Positions 8,145 through 15,118 of a DNA stretch of 36,899 nt are shown here, one piece after another (the first letter of the stretch is position 1; every line of letters begins with the position of its first letter). A program made the translations under genes and the position numbers. The stretch comes from Clostridia bacterium (GTDB taxonomy: Bacteria; Bacillota; Clostridia; Acetivibrionales; DSM-2933): NCBI GenBank assembly GCA_026416815.1, contig JAOAEJ010000006.1:1-36899 (forward strand), in the 5' to 3' direction. The notes under the pieces were generated by a model, which was given only the letters and a program-made list of their open reading frames with translations, had not been told where the DNA came from and ran no database searches.

Positions 8145-9131
8145 ATGAGTTTTAATGACAACCCAATTCCCCAGTACAGCTTAAGTCATAAAGCTGCAAA
8201 GAATTTGTCCAACAGCACAATATCTGTCCCTATGATGGAAGCTATTACCCCGCGATGGCTTCTTACCTTTCTTCCCTGGGTCTCTGTAGAAGCTGGTGTT
8301 TACCGTATAAACAAAATAAAAAAATGCAATGAAATAAGGGATGAAGAGGACGAGTACCGTGAAAAGCTGCCGGAGATATGTTCATCCCATTTTGGAGAAC
8401 ATGAAATTCCCCAATCCTTTCTGGACTATGAAGAAAAATCAAAAGAATATACTTTGAGTTTAGTACAAACAATTTTGAGGGTGAATAATCAGGTTACCGA
8501 TATTTTCAACTCCCCTATCAACCAGCTCCAACAGCAGATGAGACTTACCATAGAAGCAATGAAAGAGCAGCAGGAATGGGAAATTATAAATAACAGGGAT
8601 TTTGGACTGATTAATTCAGTTGCACCGTCAATGAGGGTACAATCAAGGAGTGGGACACCTACCCCCGACGATATGGATGAATTGCTTGCAAAGGTATGGA
8701 AGAAACCTGCATTCTTTTTAGCACACCCAAGAGCAATCGCTGCTTTTGGACGTGAATGTACCCTCAGAGGAGTTCCACCAGCAACAGTCAACCTTTATGG
8801 TTCACCCTTTTTGACCTGGCGGGGGGTTCCCATAGTTCCTTGCGATAAACTGCTGGTTAATGGTAAATTCTCCAATCAGTCCAATTCCGGAAAGACAAGT
8901 ATTCTATTAATGAGGGTTGGTGAAAGAGACCAGGGTGTTATTGGGTTACACCAACCGGGTTTATCCGATGAATCTTCCGTTCCAAGTTTATCGGTAAAGT
9001 TTGCTGGAATTGACAATAGAGGGATAGCGTCCTATGTTATGACTCTGTATTTTGGAGCTGCTGTTTTAACCCATGATTCATTAGGTGTGTTGGAAAATAT
9101 AGAGGTGGGAAGATATCATGAATATAATTAA
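8145..9131 (+). CDS. Family 2A encapsulin shell protein (SrpI-like)
   Basis: This 328-residue protein has the HK97-type fold of family 2A encapsulins, which self-assemble into closed icosahedral protein compartments. Diagnostic segments are the N-terminal SLSHKAAKNLSNSTISVP arm and ITPRWLLTFLPWVSVEAGVYRIN (split here as residues 34-43 and 44-55). The A-domain-like FFLAHPRAIAAFGRECTLRG and LTWRGVPIVPCDKL regions and the C-terminal Y-rich segment also fit. Length is normal for the family. The ATG at 8145 has GAGAGGTG 6 nt upstream; an in-frame GTG at 8136 lies inside that site. The gene overlaps the cargo gene by 14 bases, giving a shell-cargo operon. Family 2A shells are known to package cysteine desulfurases, exactly what is encoded next. 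Confidence 0.93.
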   Translation: MSFNDNPIPQYSLSHKAAKNLSNSTISVPMMEAITPRWLLTFLPWVSVEAGVYRINKIKKCNEIRDEEDEYREKLPEICSSHFGEHEIPQSFLDYEEKSKEYTLSLVQTILRVNNQVTDIFNSPINQLQQQMRLTIEAMKEQQEWEIINNRDFGLINSVAPSMRVQSRSGTPTPDDMDELLAKVWKKPAFFLAHPRAIAAFGRECTLRGVPPATVNLYGSPFLTWRGVPIVPCDKLLVNGKFSNQSNSGKTSILLMRVGERDQGVIGLHQPGLSDESSVPSLSVKFAGIDNRGIASYVMTLYFGAAVLTHDSLGVLENIEVGRYHEYN

Positions 9132-10761
9132 GCCAGAAGATATTATGAACTCTTCTTTTAAAACCGAAGAATATTTACCCGATAATCCTTCTCATTCCGG
9201 TGACGATGGTCTCAATATGATTAATCAGCTTGCCAATGAACTTTATAGGGAAGGTTTGGCCGGTTATTCCTCTTCGCTCCATTGCTCGCCATGCACCCAG
9301 GCTACTGAAGTCATGGAGCAATTTGTTGCTGAAAAAACAGAATTTAAAGAGCAAGCAAGACCTGCGCCCCATAGCAGCAAACTGTATCCTTTACCGAGTA
9401 TACCTAAGGACACACAGCAGCTTATGACATCTATGAACAAAATAGATTTTCCTGCGGATTACGGGGATAGTGCATATTACTTTTTGCCGGGTTTTCAATC
9501 AGCTCCTTATACAAAACAAATGAGCAGTCGTTATTACAAACCTGGTCTTGATGTTTACTCCATCCGAAAAGACTTTCCGATTCTGCAAAGAAGGATTAAC
9601 GGAAAGCCATTGGTGTGGCTTGATAACGCTGCAACAACTCAAAAACCTTTATGTATGATGAATGCGTTAAATCGGTACTACAGTGAGTACAATTCCAATA
9701 TCCATCGGGGTGCTCATACATTAGCTAAGCTTGCCACCAATGCCTATGAAGCCGCTAGGGAAAAAGTACGAAACTTCATTGGCGCACCATCCACTGAAGA
9801 AATTATTTTTGTGCGCGGTGCAACAGAGGCAATCAACCTTGTAGCTGAAAGCTTTGGAGGAATGAATATACATAAAGGTGATGAAATCGTACTCACCATG
9901 ATGGAGCACCACTCCAATATTGTACCCTGGCAAAAGCTGCAGCAGGCAAAAGGGGCTGTTATTAAAGTTATGCCTATCAATGATCGTGGAGAGGTCATAC
10001 TGGATGAGTACGAAAAACTTCTAACACCCCGTACCCGGCTTGTATCCATTACCCATATGTCCAATGTCCTTGGTACGGTAAACCCTGTGTGTAAGATGAT
10101 TGAGATGGCACACAAACAGGGAGCTGTTGTTCTTATTGATGGAGCACAATCCGTCCCTCATATAGGTGTTGATGTGAAAGAGTTGGACGCAGATTTTTAC
10201 GCCTTCTCGGGGCATAAAGTCTATGGGCCGACGGGAATAGGTGTATTATACGGCAAAAAAGCTCTACTCGAAGAAATGCCGCCGTGGCAAAGAGGCGGCG
10301 GTATGATAAAAAATGTAAGCTTCAAAGAAACTACATATAACAGTTTGCCCTATAAGTTTGAAGCTGGTACCGGGAATATTGCAGATGCCGTGGGCTTGGC
10401 TGCAGCTATTGATTACATTCAAGAAATAGGAATGGATAATATCGAAAGGCATGAGAAGGAATTAACGGTTTATGCAATGGAAAAATTATACCAAATACCG
10501 GGTTTGCATATTATCGGTACCGCTCCTGATAAAACAAGTGTAATTGCATTTGTGATTGACGGTGTTTCGCCAGACAATGCTGCAAAGTATCTAAACCAGG
10601 ATGGAATCGCAGTCCGGTCTGGTCATCACTGTGCACAACCTGCCCTGCATAGATATGGTTTAACCAGTTCTATACGGGCAGCTTTCGGTGTATACAATAC
10701 AAAGGAAGAAGTGGAATGTCTCGTGAACTCTGTCCTAAAAATAGCGAAGTATTATAATTAG
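9118..10761 (+). CDS. Encapsulin cargo: cysteine desulfurase with N-terminal targeting region
   Basis: This is a 547-residue fusion-like protein. Residues 1 to about 145 are low-complexity, Ser/Pro-rich and probably disordered, the position of the encapsulation domain in family 2A cargo. They include a CxxC (C56, C59). Residues 148-547 are a complete SufS/CsdA-type class V aminotransferase: LDNAATTQKP, substrate/PLP-side H264-H265, D341 and Q344 (DGAQ), PLP-binding K367 in SGHKVYGP, and persulfide-forming C505 in RSGHHCAQP. It should release sulfur from L-cysteine as an enzyme-bound persulfide inside the shell. The start overlaps the shell gene by 14 bases and uses AGGTGG. No SufU/SufE or scaffold gene is adjacent. 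It is distinct from the housekeeping suf/isc enzymes by its extension and context. Confidence 0.93.
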   Translation: MNIIKPEDIMNSSFKTEEYLPDNPSHSGDDGLNMINQLANELYREGLAGYSSSLHCSPCTQATEVMEQFVAEKTEFKEQARPAPHSSKLYPLPSIPKDTQQLMTSMNKIDFPADYGDSAYYFLPGFQSAPYTKQMSSRYYKPGLDVYSIRKDFPILQRRINGKPLVWLDNAATTQKPLCMMNALNRYYSEYNSNIHRGAHTLAKLATNAYEAAREKVRNFIGAPSTEEIIFVRGATEAINLVAESFGGMNIHKGDEIVLTMMEHHSNIVPWQKLQQAKGAVIKVMPINDRGEVILDEYEKLLTPRTRLVSITHMSNVLGTVNPVCKMIEMAHKQGAVVLIDGAQSVPHIGVDVKELDADFYAFSGHKVYGPTGIGVLYGKKALLEEMPPWQRGGGMIKNVSFKETTYNSLPYKFEAGTGNIADAVGLAAAIDYIQEIGMDNIERHEKELTVYAMEKLYQIPGLHIIGTAPDKTSVIAFVIDGVSPDNAAKYLNQDGIAVRSGHHCAQPALHRYGLTSSIRAAFGVYNTKEEVECLVNSVLKIAKYYN

Positions 10762-10781
10762 GTAACGAATTATTGGGTTAG

Positions 10782-10817
10782 CCGACTAAGGTGCGTTTCA
10801 ACCTTGGTCGGTTTTTT
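10782..10817 (+). terminator. Rho-independent terminator of the encapsulin operon
   Basis: An 11-bp stem CCGACTAAGGT (10782-10792) / ACCTTGGTCGG (10801-10811), with one mismatch or wobble, is followed by TTTTTTG. It is strong and well placed 20 bp after the desulfurase stop codon. Confidence 0.9.
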
Positions 10818-10919
10818 GTTATTTGGCTAACTAATGAAGAGTAGCCAAACCTGAACTTTCACAGAAAAAAACTTCTTGAATATACTATTAAAAAGATGAC
10901 ATAAAGCAGGTGTAAAACG

Positions 10920-11150
10920 ATGCCTTACTATAATGTTGGAAATCAATATGTTTATAATGAAAGATACTATCAACAAAAGTTTCTGGAGCATGCAGCGTTT
11001 TCAGAGCATTATGCACGATTGAAAATGGCCAATGCTGGGAATTCTCAAGAGTATTACAGATATGCAGAACTAGAATATTTTCATAAGTCAAGGGCATTGC
11101 ATTATAAAGGATTTTTCAAGGCAGAATCGACGTTAAATGCGTATTATTGA
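10920..11150 (+). CDS. Tyrosine-rich small protein (unknown function)
   Basis: This 76-residue protein has an AGCAGGTG ribosome binding site before the ATG at 10920. About 14 of 76 residues are Tyr and 5 are Phe, with repeated paired aromatics (YY at the start, middle and end). The centre (EHAAFSEHYARLKMANAG) looks amphipathic and helical. No signal peptide, membrane helix or cysteine is present. I recognise no family. It lies between the encapsulin-operon terminator and the second MITE, on the same strand, so it belongs to the same island but is probably transcribed separately. Possibilities include a spore-coat-type or shell-associated protein; neither is shown by the sequence. Confidence 0.72.
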   Translation: MPYYNVGNQYVYNERYYQQKFLEHAAFSEHYARLKMANAGNSQEYYRYAELEYFHKSRALHYKGFFKAESTLNAYY

Positions 11151-11176
11151 TGAAAGCAGAGGATAAAGCCCATATT

Positions 11177-11302
11177 CTATATAAATTGCGATAATGATGT
11201 TACAAGGAAAAATTTGAATATCGCAATATAACTTAAGGTAACAAATTGCAAAAAAGATTTAGGGAAAACTTCGTTGTAGATTCTTTTTTGCAATTTATAT
11301 AG
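11177..11302 (+). mobile_element. MITE-like element, copy 2 (126 bp)
   Basis: The size and the 13-bp terminal inverted repeats CTATATAAATTGC/GCAATTTATATAG are the same as in the element at 7877-8002, in opposite orientation, with five mismatches over 126 bp. It folds into the same two tandem hairpins. With copy 1 it brackets the encapsulin shell gene, its cargo gene and the Tyr-rich gene. Confidence 0.8.
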
Positions 11303-11459
11303 GTCAGAAATCTTGCATATGGGCTTTTTGACATATGATCCTGGACAAGTGATTCCTAAGTTGTAACCATTTCCTATGATTGAAGGTCTATTACATCGTT
11401 TATATGCTTATCCTCCTAATAATAAGACTCTAATACATTGTAATATTTGAATATATAAA

Positions 11460-11489
11460 TTGACAAATAGCTAGTCCGACTCTTATAAT
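11460..11489 (+). promoter_or_regulatory. Sigma-A promoter of the polyferredoxin gene
   Basis: A perfect -35 TTGACA (11460-11465) and perfect -10 TATAAT (11484-11489) are separated by 18 bp. The predicted transcription start is near 11496, inside the CsoR-like palindrome, so a bound repressor would block initiation. Confidence 0.8.
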
Positions 11490-11494
11490 ATAAT

Positions 11495-11509
11495 TACCCC
11501 ATGGGGGTA
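11495..11509 (+). promoter_or_regulatory. CsoR/CstR-family operator
   Basis: TACCCC-ATG-GGGGTA is a perfect 6-bp inverted repeat with a 3-bp spacer. It matches the C-tract/G-tract operators bound by CsoR-family repressors that sense copper (CsoR) or persulfide (CstR). It overlaps the expected transcription start of the polyferredoxin gene. No CsoR-family gene is in the window, so the repressor would act from elsewhere. Confidence 0.65.
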
Positions 11510-11538
11510 TATTTAATTTTATTTAAGAGGTGTTTGTA

Positions 11539-12195
11539 ATGGACAAAATTAAAAAAAATATTCATAAGTGGGTATGGGTTTTGCTTGTCGTTTATTGTGT
11601 TGTAGGGATATTCTATCCGTCCATAGGTGTAGCTGCATTAATTTGTATGCTGGCGCCTTCCATAGCTGCAATATTTAAAGGGAGAATATGGTGTGGTAAT
11701 TTTTGCCCCAGAGGAAGTTTCAATGACACAATACTCTCAAAAATTAGCAAGAGAAAGAATGTACCTGAATTTTTGAAGACAACTTGGTTTAAGCTGGTGT
11801 TTCTGACAGTACTAATGGGGGCTTTTGCATTCCAAATCGTTCTTGTATGGGGTAGTGTTATTGAGGTATCACTTGTTTTTGTAAGAATGGTTATTATAAC
11901 TACAGTTCTAACTATAATTCTTGGTATTATATACAATCATAGAACATGGTGTATGATTTGCCCAATGGGTACGATGGCGCATTATGTTACTAAGTTGCAA
12001 CTAGTTAAGTCAAAATTCAGATATATCACATTTAATAAGGGAACTTGCGTAGACTGCAAGATATGTTCTAAAAACTGTCCAATTGGAATTGATGTTTTAA
12101 GTCATAAGAATATAGGAAAAGTTACACATGCGGATTGTTTAAAATGCAATGCATGTGTCGAAAAGTGTCCCAAGAAATCATTATATATATCCTAA
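11539..12195 (+). CDS. Membrane-bound 4Fe-4S polyferredoxin (NapH/YccM-like)
   Basis: This 218-residue protein combines three or four membrane helices (about 11-45, 86-110 and 114-133) with cysteine motifs. WCGNFCPRG (C52, C56) and WCMICPMG (C138, C141) lie at membrane-loop positions, as in NapH/YccM/CcoG-type electron carriers. Two classical ferredoxin motifs follow, C170xxC173xxC176xxxC180P and C200xxC203xxC206xxxC210P, giving two 4Fe-4S clusters. It probably moves electrons between membrane and cytoplasm. The ATG at 11539 has AAGAGG 8 nt upstream; the in-frame GTG at 11530 is too close to it. A strong promoter overlapped by a CsoR/CstR-type operator suggests induction by copper or persulfide stress. 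The stop abuts a methyltransferase remnant. Confidence 0.87.
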   Translation: MDKIKKNIHKWVWVLLVVYCVVGIFYPSIGVAALICMLAPSIAAIFKGRIWCGNFCPRGSFNDTILSKISKRKNVPEFLKTTWFKLVFLTVLMGAFAFQIVLVWGSVIEVSLVFVRMVIITTVLTIILGIIYNHRTWCMICPMGTMAHYVTKLQLVKSKFRYITFNKGTCVDCKICSKNCPIGIDVLSHKNIGKVTHADCLKCNACVEKCPKKSLYIS

Positions 12196-12197
12196 AT

Positions 12198-12374
12198 GAA
12201 GGAGGACGGATTGTCACCATTGATTAGGAAAAGGTAAAAAGCGATTATGGGCCTCCAATGGACCACAGGATTGATAAGTCTGAATTCTACAAATTACTTA
12301 TAGATTCCGGATTTAAGGAAATATCATCTGATAGTATTAATGGACATTTCTATGTAATTACTGCTAAAATATAA
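12198..12374 (+). pseudogene. C-terminal remnant of a class I SAM-dependent methyltransferase
   Basis: In frame from 12198 the translation reads GGRIVTID, then a TAG stop (12225-12227), then EKVKSDYGPPMDHR..., ending FYVITAKI and TAA at 12374. This resembles the last 55-60 residues of Methyltransf_11-type proteins, where the stop position is usually a Trp, so a TGG to TAG change is likely. The first two thirds of the gene are absent. The remnant begins directly at the stop codon of the polyferredoxin gene, indicating a deletion or insertion junction. It is not expected to make a working protein. Confidence 0.65.
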
Positions 12375-12589
12375 AGTTGTATAGAGATTTGAGCTGCTGA
12401 ATTATTCAGAAGTATGACTTTTGAGCAAAAGTATAAACTAAAGGGCGTATGCTCCTGACGCCCTAAAACGACCTCCTTAAGGAAGGCCGTTATTTTCGTA
12501 TGTTTAGTAGCCGTCTATTATTAGGAGCATAAAAAAATATATATTCCTAACAATAATTTTAATAGAAATATAAAGAGAGAGATGACCAA
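12375..12589 (+). promoter_or_regulatory. Structured leader upstream of dbpA
   Basis: ACTAAA (12437-12442) can pair with TTTAGT (12503-12508), enclosing two hairpins. One has the stem GGGCG/CGCCC (12443-12447/12459-12463). The other is an imperfect AACGACCT.../...AGGCCGTT stem (about 12468-12491). In addition, nine bases in the first loop, TATGCTCCT (12449-12457), are the exact complement of AGGAGCATA (12523-12531), which would give a pseudoknot. The second hairpin is followed by TTATTTTC and could alternatively be a terminator. The promoter was not located, and the structure is predicted by eye. Confidence 0.45.
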
Positions 12590-14035
12590 ATGACAAAAAC
12601 AAATTTCAATGATTACAAATTAAGCAGTGAGTTATTAAAAGCAATTAATATGTTAAATTTCAAAAGCCCTACGAGGGTTCAGGAGCAGGTTATACCCGCT
12701 GTATTAGAACAAAAGGATATAATCGTAAAGTCCCAAACCGGAAGCGGGAAGACTGCAGCATTTGCCATTCCTATTTGTGAATTGGTAGATTGGGATGAAA
12801 ATAAACCTCAGGCATTAGTGATTGTACCAACAAGAGAGCTTGCTATGCAGGTCAAAGAAGACATTTTCAATATAGGCAGGTTTAAAAGGCTCAAAGTGCC
12901 TGCAATTTACGGGAAGTCTCCTTTCTATAATCAAGAAAAGGAACTTAAACAAAAAACCCATGTTGTGGTCGGCACACCGGGGCGTATTATAGATCATATC
13001 GAAAGAGGAACATTTGATACATCAAAAATAAAATACCTTGTAATAGATGAAGCTGATGAAATGCTTAATATGGGATTCATGGAGCAAATAGAAACCATAA
13101 TAAACAACCTGTCAAAAGAACGTGTGACGGTATTGTTGTCAGCTACAATGCCCAAAGACATAGAGGTTTTATGTAATAAATACATGAAAGACCCTATACA
13201 TGCTGAAATAGAAGATCAAAATCCGGCTATAGACAGGATATATCAGGAGAGATATACAGTAGATCAAAGAGATAAGATAAAACTTTTAAGAGATATAACC
13301 ATAGTAGAAAATCCCGATAGTTGTATAATCTTTTGCAATACAAAGCAAAAGGTGGATGAGGTTTATGATGAACTTGCAAACCTTAAGTATACTTGTGCGA
13401 AGATTCATGGTGGAATGGAACAGCGTGACAGACAAAGAGTAATGAATGATTTCAAGCAAGGTAATTTCAGGTATCTTGTAGCTACCGATGTCGCGGCAAG
13501 GGGAATAGACATAGATGACATTTCACTTGTAATCAATTTTGATATACCGCAAGACAGTGAAAGTTATGTTCATAGGATAGGAAGAACCGGACGTATAGGC
13601 AGAGAGGGGAGAGCAATTACTTTTGTAGCAAAAAACGAAACTAAGTTTTTAAATGATATACACCAATATATCGGCAAAGAGATTCCTTTGAAGGAAAGGC
13701 CGGAGAAAGAGGCTGTGGCTAATTCCAAACAGGAATTTATCGAAAAAATAAATACTGCACCTGAAATTAAAGAAGCAAAAGGGGCACAACTAAGCAAAGA
13801 AATTATGAAATTGCATATCAATGCGGGTAAAAAAACAAAGATGAGGCCGGTGGACATCGTTGGTACACTTTGCAATATTAAAGGTATGACCGCGGAGGAT
13901 ATAGGAATAATCAATGTACTTGATATATCTACCTTTGTGGAAATATTAAATGATAAGGGTGAGCTGGTTTATCGTGAGTTACAAAAAACGCCTATCAAAG
14001 GCAGACTTCGCAATGTAAGTAAAGTGGAGAGGTAA
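12590..14035 (+). CDS. dbpA: DEAD-box RNA helicase, DbpA/YxiN type
   Basis: This is a 481-residue ATP-dependent RNA helicase. The core has Q-motif residues (SPTRVQEQ), Walker A GSGKT at 51-55, PTREL, TPGR, DEAD at 153-156, SAT at 184-186 and HRIGRTGR near 333-340. The C-terminal part (about 405-481, with KMRPVDIVGTLCNIKG and IINVLDISTFVEIL) matches the DbpA RNA-binding domain. In Bacillus YxiN and E. coli DbpA that domain binds hairpin 92 of 23S rRNA, so a role in 50S ribosome assembly is expected. It is preceded by an unusual structured leader and followed by a strong terminator. It is a single-gene unit. Confidence 0.92.
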   Translation: MTKTNFNDYKLSSELLKAINMLNFKSPTRVQEQVIPAVLEQKDIIVKSQTGSGKTAAFAIPICELVDWDENKPQALVIVPTRELAMQVKEDIFNIGRFKRLKVPAIYGKSPFYNQEKELKQKTHVVVGTPGRIIDHIERGTFDTSKIKYLVIDEADEMLNMGFMEQIETIINNLSKERVTVLLSATMPKDIEVLCNKYMKDPIHAEIEDQNPAIDRIYQERYTVDQRDKIKLLRDITIVENPDSCIIFCNTKQKVDEVYDELANLKYTCAKIHGGMEQRDRQRVMNDFKQGNFRYLVATDVAARGIDIDDISLVINFDIPQDSESYVHRIGRTGRIGREGRAITFVAKNETKFLNDIHQYIGKEIPLKERPEKEAVANSKQEFIEKINTAPEIKEAKGAQLSKEIMKLHINAGKKTKMRPVDIVGTLCNIKGMTAEDIGIINVLDISTFVEILNDKGELVYRELQKTPIKGRLRNVSKVER

Positions 14036-14040
14036 GTATA

Positions 14041-14077
14041 ATGCAGGGTTTCCACTGGAAACCCTGCATTATTTATT
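14041..14077. terminator. Bidirectional Rho-independent terminator
   Basis: A perfect 13-bp stem ATGCAGGGTTTCC (14041-14053) / GGAAACCCTGCAT (14057-14069) has a 3-nt loop. It is followed by a T-rich tract on the plus strand. dbpA and spo0M converge here, so it probably serves both. Confidence 0.85.
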
Positions 14078-14082
14078 GTTCA

Positions 14083-14862
14083 CTAAATATATCTACTAAT
14101 CGTATCGGATATGCATTCCGCTACTGCGCCAACTCCGTCTTCGAATACACTGGCGGGAATGGTCAGGCGAATGTAGCTTTCGTCCATGTCGGCAGCTTCC
14201 AGGAGGAAGCCTCTCAAGCCCCGCGCCTTTCTATCAATCTCCATAAGTACTTCCAAACTTCCGTGATTTACGAAGAAAACTAACTCAAGCTCGTCTAAAT
14301 CACCTCTGAAATGGGTTGTAGGCCTGAATTCAAACTCCTGTACGAAGGGCAGGTTTCCGCCAAGGCGAGGAGCGTATTCATTTTCACACTGGACGAGCCT
14401 AAAGCCCAGTTCATTTGTCAAAGCGTCAACAAAGCAATCTACATAAGGGTGGGGCATAATTTGTAGGTAATCCTTATCCGAAGGGTCTATTGCCATTTTG
14501 ATGTCCAGTCCTGTTTGCAGCCATACATTATCTTTTCCGAGAGAAATAGGTGTTTCATTCGGTATTGTAAAGGAGAAGGGTATTTCCTTTGTTTCCTTGG
14601 GTGCAAGCATAAAGGAATCAAAAATATCCACTCTTTGGATTCTGACATTGTACCTTACTCTCTGGCCATCGTCATTTTCGCGGATATAGTATGTCTCAAG
14701 GTCAATATAGATTTTATCTATCTGCTGCTCAATCTTTCCTCCGATTATAGTTACGTATCCCTGTACTTCGTCTCCAACACGCACAGTCTTATTGTTTACG
14801 ACTGTATTTACCTTGGCTGATCCTATACCTATACTTGCAAATGCTTTGTCAAAAAAAGACAT
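14083..14862 (-). CDS. spo0M: Spo0M-family sporulation control protein
   Basis: This 259-residue protein matches Spo0M (SpoOM), an arrestin-like cytoplasmic protein that influences entry into sporulation and cell division in Bacillus. The N-terminus (MSFFDKAFASIGIG, then VRVGDEVQGYVTIIGGKIEQQID) and the LETYYIREND and PFSFTIPNETPIS segments are typical of the arrestin-N-like domain. The C-terminal half carries FEFRPTTHFRGDLDELELVF and the family region about a protein-protein interaction surface. An AAGGAG site lies 10 nt upstream of the ATG, and a TATAAT lies in the leader on the minus strand. It is monocistronic. Confidence 0.92.
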   Translation of the reverse strand: MSFFDKAFASIGIGSAKVNTVVNNKTVRVGDEVQGYVTIIGGKIEQQIDKIYIDLETYYIRENDDGQRVRYNVRIQRVDIFDSFMLAPKETKEIPFSFTIPNETPISLGKDNVWLQTGLDIKMAIDPSDKDYLQIMPHPYVDCFVDALTNELGFRLVQCENEYAPRLGGNLPFVQEFEFRPTTHFRGDLDELELVFFVNHGSLEVLMEIDRKARGLRGFLLEAADMDESYIRLTIPASVFEDGVGAVAECISDTISRYI

Positions 14863-15118
14863 TATATAACCACTCCTTATCTGATTGTTATTAATAAGCC
14901 TCTCCTAAATTATACAATAATTCAAAATCTATTAAAATACTTTTCTTATACATCAATTCATTTACACCTGTTAGAGAAGATTATTTATAGATGATACTGC
15001 CTTACTATAATTATATTGATTATAGCTTTAAATTACTTTACAATTATATATGCTAACAACATTAGGAAAAACTAATAGAGAACATCTAAAACAATTTTAA
15101 TATAAAGGAGAGTAAACC

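Larger units (their letters stand above)
11151..11538. other. Intergenic region with MITE copy 2 and the polyferredoxin promoter
   Basis: This 388-bp stretch has no supported gene. It contains the MITE at 11177-11302, a clear sigma-A promoter (11460-11489) and a CsoR-like operator (11495-11509). The segment 11303-11459 between them shows no recognisable feature. Confidence 0.6.

Noticed and set aside
8145..9131. Reading the HK97-fold gene as a prophage capsid
   Set aside because: No other phage gene is nearby, the signature is that of family 2A encapsulins, and the next gene is the expected desulfurase cargo.
14041..14283. 80-codon plus-strand frame after dbpA
   Set aside because: It starts inside the terminator stem and is a shadow of spo0M on the opposite strand.
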